Origin: Candidatus Gastranaerophilales bacterium
Lineage (GTDB): Bacteria; Cyanobacteriota; Vampirovibrionia; Gastranaerophilales; Gastranaerophilaceae
NCBI GenBank assembly: GCA_944325065.1
Contig: CALUYS010000001.1
Span: forward strand, 1 to 35,438
Direction of reading: 5' to 3'
DNA length: 35,438 bases
The notes under the pieces: generated by a model
What the model was told of the DNA's origin: nothing
Databases searched by the model: none
The model's input: only the letters and a program-made list of their open reading frames with translations
Part shown: positions 25,568 to 33,175 of the stretch, one piece after another
How positions within the stretch are numbered: position 1 is the stretch's first letter
Layout: every line of letters starts with the position of its first letter
Translations under genes and position numbers: made by a program

Positions 25568-27922
25568 ATGCAAGATTATGGAAATTATACAAGTCAAAGA
25601 GTAAATTATCAAAATCCACCAGTAAAAAAAAGAGAGAAAGAAGAAAAGATTAAGAAAGCTGTTACTTATACTTTAGGGACTTTAGCAGGTGTTAGTGTCG
25701 CAGCTTTAGTTGGCTATGGCATAATAAATAAGAATTCACAAGGCAAAAAAATTGTTGATAAAGCAAAAGATGCTGCAAGTGAGGTTGTGAATAAAGGAAA
25801 AGATAAGATAAATCCCTCTTCTCAAAAAAAAGGTAGAGAAGTTTTATTTAAAGTTTTAGCAAATATAAAAAAGGGGAAAACTATAACTTTACAAGACTTA
25901 AAAACTGCTCAAACAACTGTAAACACTATGTTAACATTAAATGATGGATTGACTAAAACTACCTTATCTAAATATTCAGTTTTGTTAGAAGCTTTAATCG
26001 ATAAATATAGAGATAAAAAAAGTGACTTTAAAGTTGAGGATGCTGAGTTAAAAAATAATGCAGAAGCATTAGAAAATGAATCACAAAATATATTAACACA
26101 AGCATTTGCTCAAGCAGATTTTAATACACTTTTAAAAGATTATAATCTGGATTTGAAAAATATAGTAATTAATAGAGATAAACTTGAAAATAATAGTAAT
26201 AATAATACATTACAACTTAATGCTCCTGTCAGTAAGGACTCAAGTGATCTTATTCTATTAAATGACAAAAATTTGATTTATGTTGAAAATGGTAAAGAAA
26301 TCAAAAACGATACCGAATTATATATATTGCATGATGGAAAATATTATGAAATCACAGCAAGCGATTTAAGAAATTTAGCTGATGTCAAAACATTAGAAAA
26401 TGCTGATATTATACAAGTAGATGATATTAATAGTTTTGACGCTACTCAAAGTAAAATTGTAAAATGCCAAAAAGAAGGAGAATCAGACAGTGCTCTATAT
26501 ATTTATGGTGCAAAAAATGCATTTAATGAAACAAAATATGTTAAAATTTCAGATTTAACAAGTGAAAAGTTAGCATTATTAGTTGATACAAATGTATTTA
26601 ATGATATAGTAAACCATGATAAAATCGAAGTAACAACTTGGAGTGAAGTGTTAAATAACAACCCTGATAACAAATTTGTTGATGCAGACGGAAAATTAAC
26701 AAATGCAGGAACGGCTTTAATGGTTGGCATCAAAGCAAGAATTGAAAATGCTGGTACTGATGATACTAAAAAAGCAAAAATTATATTAGGTTTATTAACT
26801 AACATAGAAGATGCTAAGTTTACTGATAAGAGTGTAGGAAAAGCTGTTGTTAATAGTTTACTAGAGGATAACAATGTCACAGATACAGTTCTAAGTCAAG
26901 TGTTAAATGAGAATACTGCTAACAAGCTTGTTGATGCAGACGGAAAATTAACAGATGCAGGAATGGCTTTAATGATTGGCATCGAAGCAAGAATTGCTAG
27001 TACTGATGATACTGAAAAAGTAACGGTTATATTAAATACATTAAGCAAGATAACTGAATTTGCCGATAAAAGCGTAGGAAAAGCTGTTGTTGATAATTTA
27101 ATAAATGATAAAGATATTGCACCAGGCGTTTTTGCTGATGTTCTCAAAAATTGCACCAAAGGTAAGTTGATAAAGTCTGACAAAACGTTGACAGAAACAG
27201 GAAAAAATTTACTCGATTATATTATTAAAAATGGTCTAACGCTAGATGATTTAAATAAAGTAGTTAATGATAAAATCAAGAATTATGAAAATAAAGATAA
27301 TGGTATACAAACAACTAATGATAAAGAACCAAAACTTCAAATAAATAGAGCAAAATATTATTTTAATTATTTAAAGAATAGAAACAGTGCTGGAAAAACA
27401 ATAGATAGTACAGAAAGTTTAATTTTATATTCTTTATTAAAAGATGAAAAGAAAAAAGAATATTTTCAAAATTCAACACTAAAGACAGATAAACTAGACA
27501 CCTATACTGAAGGTGATTTTAATGATGGTGCAGAATATAAAGATTATTCAGCTATGCAAAAATTGGAAACTGCAAAAAATGTTCTAAATTCAAATGATGA
27601 AACATTTATAAAAATGATTCCTGAATATTTAGGTGAAACAGACTTAACATTATTTTTAGAAGATGAGGACGTAAAAAAATCACTTGTTGACGAATCACAG
27701 ACAACAGATGAAGCAAAATTAACTGACATCGGAAAAAATTTCTTAAAAGTTTATGGAAATAAGGCTCTAGGAATTGAGTCTAGTACAATAGAGTATAAGC
27801 AACCAAATAATAGGTTCGCAAGAAGAAACATCCATCAAGAAATTACAATAAATAATGTTAGATTTAAATTTTATGAAGAATCTGGTGAATTAAAATACTA
27901 CGTTGGACAACAAAAAAAATAA
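25568..27922 (+). CDS. Large membrane-anchored protein with tandem repeats
   Basis: 784 aa, unknown. A polar, basic N-terminus (1-30), one Ala/Gly-rich hydrophobic segment (31-53), then a long Asp/Lys/Asn-rich soluble region. Three tandem repeats of about 80 residues start at 358 (WSEVLNNN), 442 (LSQVLNEN) and 522 (FADVLKNC), each with a DADGKLTxAGxAL-like motif (SDKTLTETGKNLL in the third). A distant fourth unit may lie near LTDIGKNFL. Shares its plan and motif with the 489-aa protein. Ribosome site AGGA eight bases before ATG 25568. Monocistronic, ending at a strong terminator. A lineage-specific adhesin-like or structural protein is a guess only. Confidence 0.75.
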   Translation: MQDYGNYTSQRVNYQNPPVKKREKEEKIKKAVTYTLGTLAGVSVAALVGYGIINKNSQGKKIVDKAKDAASEVVNKGKDKINPSSQKKGREVLFKVLANIKKGKTITLQDLKTAQTTVNTMLTLNDGLTKTTLSKYSVLLEALIDKYRDKKSDFKVEDAELKNNAEALENESQNILTQAFAQADFNTLLKDYNLDLKNIVINRDKLENNSNNNTLQLNAPVSKDSSDLILLNDKNLIYVENGKEIKNDTELYILHDGKYYEITASDLRNLADVKTLENADIIQVDDINSFDATQSKIVKCQKEGESDSALYIYGAKNAFNETKYVKISDLTSEKLALLVDTNVFNDIVNHDKIEVTTWSEVLNNNPDNKFVDADGKLTNAGTALMVGIKARIENAGTDDTKKAKIILGLLTNIEDAKFTDKSVGKAVVNSLLEDNNVTDTVLSQVLNENTANKLVDADGKLTDAGMALMIGIEARIASTDDTEKVTVILNTLSKITEFADKSVGKAVVDNLINDKDIAPGVFADVLKNCTKGKLIKSDKTLTETGKNLLDYIIKNGLTLDDLNKVVNDKIKNYENKDNGIQTTNDKEPKLQINRAKYYFNYLKNRNSAGKTIDSTESLILYSLLKDEKKKEYFQNSTLKTDKLDTYTEGDFNDGAEYKDYSAMQKLETAKNVLNSNDETFIKMIPEYLGETDLTLFLEDEDVKKSLVDESQTTDEAKLTDIGKNFLKVYGNKALGIESSTIEYKQPNNRFARRNIHQEITINNVRFKFYEESGELKYYVGQQKK

Positions 27923-27955
27923 AACCTCTAAAACCTTAAAAAAATATCAAAAAAT

Positions 27956-27985
27956 AATCTTTATATCAAGCAGGATATAAAGATT
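27956..27985 (+). terminator. Terminator of the 784-aa gene
   Basis: A perfect 12-bp stem, AATCTTTATATC (27956-27967) with GATATAAAGATT (27974-27985), followed by a T-rich tract. The TTTATATC/GATATAAA core and the following TTTTCATACTTTGT recur at 28611-28676. Confidence 0.85.
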
Positions 27986-28610
27986 GTTTCTTTTAATATT
28001 TTCATACTTTGTTTATTTTATTTAATTATAATACAACAATTATCTAAAAATTGCAAGTGTTTTTGAATTTTTATTATTTAGCTTATAAACTAGATAAGTA
28101 AATATTCCACTGTTCACAATAAACATTTCACAAGAAATATATCCTTATAATAATATTATTATTCATATAAATCAATTTCTTTGACTTGTTTTCTGATTGT
28201 ATATGTGTCATATATTATCATGTAAATAATGCACATTATTACAAAAAAATGTCAAAATTTAATAAATATTGCTTATATTAATTATTTCTTTTTATTTATA
28301 CAACTTCTCAAATTCTTTATCTTGTTGGATATATTTATAGACAAAATAAGTAATAGCACTTATAAACCCTATTGTCAAAATAATTTGTATTAATTTAATA
28401 AATGTTACTTTTATATTTGCTCTATTCCTTATCTAATAACTTTGTCACTATAACACGTTTTATTAAATATACATTACTAAATACTAAAAATATAGCAAAA
28501 TCTAAAATGAAAAAAATAGTTCTTAATAAATTTGGTTCATAAGCCAAAAAAGCAACAGCACCAACGATAATAAATATCTCGTTCTACAAGTATTTATGTA
28601 ATTTACAAGC
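27986..28610. other. Decayed stretch between two duplicate terminators
   Basis: About 625 bp with no intact gene. The minus strand holds two short hydrophobic open frames (28292-28583, listed separately). The rest is AT-rich with nothing recognisable. Confidence 0.6.
28292..28583 (-). pseudogene. Two overlapping short hydrophobic open frames, possible remnant
   Basis: On the minus strand, an open frame of 53 codons (28583-28422, NEIFIIVGAVAFLAYEP, then FFILDFAIFLVF) with two membrane segments overlaps another of about 46 codons (28432-28292, IILTIGFISAITYFVYKY) with one segment and a charged tail. Neither has an ATG, GTG or ribosome site, and each begins directly after a stop. The overlap resembles a two-gene small-membrane-protein cassette that has lost its start, but short frames in AT-rich DNA are often hydrophobic by chance. 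Confidence 0.3.
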
Positions 28611-28644
28611 AAAAAGCTTTATATCAAATGATATAAAGCTTTTT
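28611..28644. terminator. Bidirectional terminator of the 2-oxoacid oxidoreductase operon
   Basis: A perfect 15-bp stem (28611-28625 with 28630-28644), A-rich on one arm and T-rich on the other, working mainly for the minus-strand operon that ends at 28671. Confidence 0.85.
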
Positions 28645-28670
28645 TATTAATTAATTTTCATACTTTGTCT

Positions 28671-28943
28671 TTATTTTTTTTCAACACGTATAGCACAATC
28701 AGGACATGTCAAAGCACATGCACCACAGCCAATACAAATGTTAGGATCTGGTTGAACAGCAGGGGTAGCATAAATACCAACTTCATTTGACCAAGAAAGG
28801 CATTTTTCACCTTTTGCATTCATAGGGCATTTTTCTAAACACAATCCACAACCTTTGCACAAATCTGTGTACAAATACCAATCAGCTTTTCCTTTTTGAA
28901 CACCTTCAACTTTTATACCTTTATATTGTTGTTTTTCACTCAT
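28671..28943 (-). CDS. korD: 2-oxoacid:ferredoxin oxidoreductase, ferredoxin-like delta subunit
   Basis: 90 aa. Two 4Fe-4S motifs, CKGCGLCLEKCP and CIGCGACALTCP, take electrons from the thiamine-bound intermediate and pass them to ferredoxin. A separate delta subunit is typical of four-subunit Kor, Vor and Por enzymes. Last gene of the minus-strand operon, after the gamma subunit. Confidence 0.88.
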   Translation of the reverse strand: MSEKQQYKGIKVEGVQKGKADWYLYTDLCKGCGLCLEKCPMNAKGEKCLSWSNEVGIYATPAVQPDPNICIGCGACALTCPDCAIRVEKK

Positions 28944-28961
28944 TTTATTACATCCTCTTTT

Positions 28962-29522
28962 CTATACACTTGCCTTTTCAACAAGTTTCATACCACAATC
29001 AAGTGCTTTATAGTTTAATTCACGCAATTCAGGTTTTTTATCAAACTTTTTGCCCAAAGCATGTTCCATAGCTGATTTAACAAAATCTATAGGCATAACT
29101 TTTGTTGCTTGAATAATTACACCTAAAATAATTATGTTGAATACGCGAACACTTAACTCATCATGTGCTATTTGATTTGCAGGAATACCAATAACTTCTT
29201 TACATTCAACAGTCGGTTTTGTATGACAAACTGATGTATCATAAATTACAACGGTATCTTTATCAATATATGTTTGGCATCTTTCAATTGCACGGTCTGA
29301 TAACATAATAACTATATCACCTTTTGAAAAACGAGGTTCGCCAATTTTTTCATCACCAATTTGACAAAAAGCAATTGAAACACCACCACGTTGTTCAACA
29401 CCAAAGTTTGGTATATAAAGTATTTCTTTATTTGCTTCATAACCTGCTTCAACTAATATCTTAGCAACAGATTGCACACCTTGCCCGCCTTCACCGGCTA
29501 GGACTATTTTTGTTCTTGTCAT
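28962..29522 (-). CDS. korC: 2-oxoacid:ferredoxin oxidoreductase, gamma subunit
   Basis: 186 aa. The open frame extends to 29567, but ATG 29522 (MTRTKIVLAGEGGQG) follows a strong AGGAG (29529-29533) and starts the family at its usual GEGGQG nucleotide-binding loop, so it is preferred; the longer form would also run into the beta subunit gene. This subunit builds the CoA-binding part of the enzyme. The FGVEQRGG motif is conserved. Confidence 0.9.
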   Translation of the reverse strand: MTRTKIVLAGEGGQGVQSVAKILVEAGYEANKEILYIPNFGVEQRGGVSIAFCQIGDEKIGEPRFSKGDIVIMLSDRAIERCQTYIDKDTVVIYDTSVCHTKPTVECKEVIGIPANQIAHDELSVRVFNIIILGVIIQATKVMPIDFVKSAMEHALGKKFDKKPELRELNYKALDCGMKLVEKASV

Positions 29523-29541
29523 TTTTTTCTCCTTTAAAAAA

Positions 29542-30297
29542 TTAATTAAGTCCTTCAGGAACAACAAAGTCTTTTACTTCAAAAAATTCTTCCATTTTTG
29601 CAAGTCTTGCAAATGTATCTTTGTTGTTAGTTCTCCAGTTAAGAGGACATATTGATAATACTTCAACAAAAGAAAAGCCTCCATTTGCAACATTTGTTAT
29701 AGCTTTCTTTAATGTTGCACGAAGTTTTCTTACATTGCTAACTGATGAACGAGCTACAAATGATTTAGTAGGGTCAACTATTGAAGCTACCATTTCTGCA
29801 CCTTTTGCCGGTTTCCCTGTAGTTTCGCAATCACGACCATAAGGTGTTGTTTCAGTAATTTGTCCTGGCATTGTTGTTGGTGACATCTGACCACCTGTCA
29901 TACCATAGTTTGTATTATTACATAACAATATTAACATGTTTTCACTACGAACTGATGCATTAACCAAATGTTGCGAACCAATAGCTAAACCGCCACCGTC
30001 ACCCATATATGCAATACCAACTGTTCCAGGGTTAGCACGTGTAACACCATAAATAACTGGCGTTGTTCGACCATGGTGTGTCTGAACAGTATCTATATTC
30101 ATAAAATTCCAAGATAACAAACTGCAACCAATATCACATCCAAACACTGAACGCTCTTGTAAACCTAACTCATCAATTACATAAGCAAGACTTTTTAATA
30201 TAATACCATGTCCACATCCAGGACAAAATTTGCTTGCTCCAACTTTTGTGTTTTGTGTGCTTGGTATTTCTGGTGGTAAATTTAATAATTCTACCAT
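29542..30297 (-). CDS. korB: 2-oxoacid:ferredoxin oxidoreductase, thiamine-diphosphate beta subunit
   Basis: 251 aa from ATG 30297, preferred to 30312 because AAGGAG lies just before it. Binds thiamine diphosphate and magnesium: the GDGG...N motif (GDGGGLAIGSQH, ending in the NNTNYGMTGGQ stretch), and CPGCGHG near the N-terminus. Decarboxylates the 2-oxoacid. Whether the substrate is 2-oxoglutarate or a branched-chain 2-oxoacid (Vor) cannot be fixed from sequence. Confidence 0.9.
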   Translation of the reverse strand: MVELLNLPPEIPSTQNTKVGASKFCPGCGHGIILKSLAYVIDELGLQERSVFGCDIGCSLLSWNFMNIDTVQTHHGRTTPVIYGVTRANPGTVGIAYMGDGGGLAIGSQHLVNASVRSENMLILLCNNTNYGMTGGQMSPTTMPGQITETTPYGRDCETTGKPAKGAEMVASIVDPTKSFVARSSVSNVRKLRATLKKAITNVANGGFSFVEVLSICPLNWRTNNKDTFARLAKMEEFFEVKDFVVPEGLN

Positions 30298-30338
30298 TTT
30301 ATTCTCCTTCATTTATATTTTATTTATTTTATTTTATT

Positions 30339-31445
30339 TTATGCAACTACTTGTGATGAATTTATCATTTCTTCAACTTTATAAATTAAATCATCACCTG
30401 TAACACCGACACCCATTTTATATAATGTAGAATATGGCGTGGTTAATCCATACAATTTCTCTAATACCATACGAGCCAATTGACCATTTGCTGATTCTGT
30501 AAATAATATTTGTTTTGAACGTTTTACTGCATTACGTAATGGTTCAACAGCTAATGGACGAATAGTAATAGGTCTGAATAAACCAACTTTAATTCCTTTT
30601 TCACGTAAAGCATCAATAGCTGTTTTTGCTGAACGTGCAACGATACCATGAGCTATAATTAAAATTTCGGCATCTTCTGCTTTATATTCTTCATATTCAG
30701 CAACTTCTTTAGACATTGCATCAAAATCTTTTTGATACCCTTCCAGATGTTCCATTAATTCTTCTTCAAGGTTAAACGTATTTCTTAAATGATTAGCATC
30801 ACGATCAACTCCTATTTTACCAACAGCTCTTAATTCAGCAGGTGTTGGTTCCATAACTATACCACGAGTCGCCGGATCATACATCATAACAGGCTCTCTC
30901 ATTTTACCTTGATAACCATCAGCTAAAATAAATGTTGGGAATCTATATTTCCAAGCTGTATTAAATGCTTTGATAACATAATCATATAAATCTTGATGAC
31001 CTGCTGTTGAATATACAATACGGAAACCTTCACCATTACCACCAAAACAAGTTAAGTTCGTTTCTTGTTGTGCATAAATAACAGTAGCTGTAGATGGTCC
31101 ACCACGTTGCATAACAGCACATACAAAAGGGATTCTCATCATTTCAGCCATGCTCATTGCATCTTGCATGATAACATTCCCTGGACCTGCCGTCGCTGTA
31201 AATGCACGTTTCCCTGCCAATATACCACCAATTGTTGAAAAACCAGCTGATATTTCATCTTCTGTTTGTAAAAAACCAGCTTCTGTTTTCGGTAACAATT
31301 TACACCAAGTGTGCATAATTTCATTCTGGGGAGTGATAGGGTAACCATACATAAACTCTGCTTGTGCTGCATTTGCTGCATATGCAATTACTTCATTCCC
31401 GGTTAGAAACATTTTAGTGTCTTTTTCAATTAGTTTTTTAACCAT
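30339..31445 (-). CDS. korA: 2-oxoacid:ferredoxin oxidoreductase, alpha subunit
   Basis: 368 aa. The pyrimidine-binding subunit, with YGYPITPQNE, TEDEISAGFSTIGG, and TATAGPG...MQDAMSMAEM as in Kor/Vor alpha. Ribosome site AAGG before ATG 31445. First gene of korABCD: together the enzyme turns a 2-oxoacid plus CoA into acyl-CoA and CO2 with reduced ferredoxin, or the reverse. This is an oxygen-sensitive route in anaerobes. The promoter should lie in 31446-31600, but no confident boxes are seen in this T-rich DNA. Confidence 0.9.
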   Translation of the reverse strand: MVKKLIEKDTKMFLTGNEVIAYAANAAQAEFMYGYPITPQNEIMHTWCKLLPKTEAGFLQTEDEISAGFSTIGGILAGKRAFTATAGPGNVIMQDAMSMAEMMRIPFVCAVMQRGGPSTATVIYAQQETNLTCFGGNGEGFRIVYSTAGHQDLYDYVIKAFNTAWKYRFPTFILADGYQGKMREPVMMYDPATRGIVMEPTPAELRAVGKIGVDRDANHLRNTFNLEEELMEHLEGYQKDFDAMSKEVAEYEEYKAEDAEILIIAHGIVARSAKTAIDALREKGIKVGLFRPITIRPLAVEPLRNAVKRSKQILFTESANGQLARMVLEKLYGLTTPYSTLYKMGVGVTGDDLIYKVEEMINSSQVVA

Positions 31446-31812
31446 TTCTCTACCTTCTTTTTTTTACTTTACAATATATACTTTAACACAAATACACTTT
31501 TTTATACAATTTTTTATATTTCTTAATAAAAAAATATCTTTTTATTTATAAACTTTTTTATTTAAACTTCTACTTTAATATTTTTAACAAAACATCTAAT
31601 CTTGATAAAACAATTTTTATATCATAATATTTTAATGTACTAAAAATATTACTTCATTTATTTTTATTTTTTTTTTTTTTAAGTATACATATTTTTTTTA
31701 ATTCTCCATTATGCAATTTAAACCATTGGATTAATAAATATTATTTTATTCTATAAATCATTAAAATAGTAGTTTTTTTTATTACTTTTATAATTTATTT
31801 TAAAATTTTTTT
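31446..31812. other. AT-rich gene-free region upstream of korA
   Basis: Dominated by T and A runs, including a homopolymer T tract near 31668-31680. It must contain the korA promoter; nothing else is supported. Confidence 0.6.
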
Positions 31813-31865
31813 TAGGAGCATTTAAAAGACTTACATTTATTTTCAATAAAAACATTATGCTCCTA
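31813..31865. repeat. Nine-base inverted repeat around the end of the small ORF
   Basis: TAGGAGCAT (31813-31821) and ATGCTCCTA (31857-31865), 35 bases apart. The right arm includes the stop codon of the 37-codon frame. It is not followed by a T-tract in a fitting direction, so is not an ordinary terminator. Confidence 0.6.
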
Positions 31866-31976
31866 CGATTGTAAATTTTTGTAAATTATAATTAAAAATA
31901 TAGCAAAAAATATTTTTACAGGTTTTATATAATTGTAAAACTCCTCTATAAACTCCGTAATACTAATTCTATCCAT
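31863..31976 (-). CDS. Possible 37-residue hydrophobic peptide
   Basis: ATG 31976 to TAG 31863. The product starts MDRISITEFIEEFYNYIKP, followed by a single hydrophobic helix (KIFFAIFLIIIYKN). The ATG is directly preceded by a 7-bp hairpin (31978-31997) that could hide the translation start, and the stop begins a 9-bp inverted repeat. Size, charge plan and structured leader resemble small membrane peptides such as type I toxins, but no antitoxin RNA is proven and a chance frame is possible. Confidence 0.35.
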   Translation of the reverse strand: MDRISITEFIEEFYNYIKPVKIFFAIFLIIIYKNLQS

Positions 31977-31977
31977 C

Positions 31978-32006
31978 ACGACTCTTTTTTGAGTCGTTTT
32001 TTTTTT
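31978..32006 (+). terminator. Hairpin with T-tract, plus direction
   Basis: ACGACTC (31978-31984) and GAGTCGT (31991-31997) with a T6 loop, followed by more than eight T. It could end a plus-strand transcript antisense to the small peptide gene, or act as a leader hairpin for it on the minus strand; it also lies just past bioY. Confidence 0.65.
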
Positions 32007-32637
32007 ATTTTTCAAGATACAAAATTTTAATAGTTTTTCCAACAATAACAGCAATCAAACTAAAAATAATATCATAAAATATTTTTATACCGCTTGATGT
32101 TGATAACCAAATTGTTATATAATTAAATGTTTGATGTTTAAACATTAAAACTGTGATCATATATATAACCCCAATAATATGTATTATTAATACTCCAACT
32201 ATAGCACTTTGTACATACGATTTAAAGTTATTATATTTACATAAAATAGTGCTTATAATAAAAGCACTTGGAATATATGCTATAATAAATCCAAAAGTAT
32301 ATTTAAACATATAACTTAAACCTCCACCAAGTGCAAAAATAGGTATAAAAAACAATCCAAGTATAATATATAAAGATATTGCTATAAAGCTATATTTTCT
32401 TCCCAACATTGAAGCAACAAATAATATAACTGGAATTTGAGGAATATATTTATAACAATTTTCATAGTTTATTGTCATAAAGTGTTTTAATATAAATGTT
32501 GGTATTCCAATTTCTGTTAGAGTTATTTGAGTAAATGTGGCAATTATTATTAAAAATATACTCCATAAAATAAACACGCAAGTTCTAAGTGAAAATCTTA
32601 TTTTATTATTTTGTTTTATAATTGTTTTGTTATTCAT
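32005..32637 (-). CDS. bioY: BioY-family biotin transporter S component
   Basis: 210 aa, about six membrane segments. The BioY hallmark ASMLGRKYSFIAISLYIILG followed by IPIFALGGG and a FGFIIAY segment is visible (the usual form is GLPVFAGGGGG...GPTGGYLxGF, so the GPTGG part is changed to KYTFG). BioY binds biotin and works alone or with the EcfAT energy unit, none of which is here. Length fits. Its start overlaps rimI by eight bases; it is the last gene of the minus-strand unit. Confidence 0.8.
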   Translation of the reverse strand: MNNKTIIKQNNKIRFSLRTCVFILWSIFLIIIATFTQITLTEIGIPTFILKHFMTINYENCYKYIPQIPVILFVASMLGRKYSFIAISLYIILGLFFIPIFALGGGLSYMFKYTFGFIIAYIPSAFIISTILCKYNNFKSYVQSAIVGVLIIHIIGVIYMITVLMFKHQTFNYITIWLSTSSGIKIFYDIIFSLIAVIVGKTIKILYLEK

Positions 32638-33166
32638 AAATTATTTCTATTTTTTTTATATTCTTTTTTATGTCATTATATATTGTTTTAAATTTATTAT
32701 AAAATATATTTTCGCTAAACATAACTAAGGCATTTTCATTATTATCTTGATAATATTTTTTGCGAATACTTACAGATGTCATTCCAAATTTTTCATACAA
32801 ACTTATTGCATTTTCATTTGATTCACGAACTTCAAGCGTAATATATTTTATTTCCTCTTTATAGCATATATCAATAAAAGAACACATTAAAGCTTGAGCT
32901 ATTTGTTTTTTTTGATATTTTTTTGATATAGCAAAAGTAGCGATATGAGCTTCTTCAAAGATTAACCAACAACCGATAAAACCAACTATAGAACCGTCTT
33001 CCAATGTTGCAACCAAATATTTTGAAAGTTCATTATTTAATTCAGAATAAAAAGCATCCTCATGCCACCTATGATTACCAAATGCTTCTTCTTCAATTAA
33101 AGAAACTTGAGGTACATCATTTTTTTTCATTCCTCTTATGATTATTTTTAAACAATCATTTTTCAT
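32630..33166 (-). CDS. rimI: GNAT acetyltransferase, RimI-like
   Basis: 178 aa. RimI acetylates the N-terminal Ala of ribosomal protein S18. The GNAT order is present: IIRGMKKNDVPQVSLIEEEAF, the HIATFAISKKYQKKQIAQALM acetyl-CoA strand and helix, and ITLEVRESNENAISLYEKFGM, the last being typical of RimI. The pyrophosphate loop (Q/RxxGxG/A) here reads QKKQIA, replacing the usual Gly. Follows the glutamate-synthase-like gene by nine bases. Confidence 0.8.
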   Translation of the reverse strand: MKNDCLKIIIRGMKKNDVPQVSLIEEEAFGNHRWHEDAFYSELNNELSKYLVATLEDGSIVGFIGCWLIFEEAHIATFAISKKYQKKQIAQALMCSFIDICYKEEIKYITLEVRESNENAISLYEKFGMTSVSIRKKYYQDNNENALVMFSENIFYNKFKTIYNDIKKNIKKIEIIYE

Positions 33167-33175
33167 AACTTTTAC

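Noticed and set aside
29523-29567. N-terminal extension of the gamma subunit (start at 29567)
   Set aside because: It would overlap the beta-subunit end and adds residues not seen in the family; ATG 29522 has the AGGAG site.
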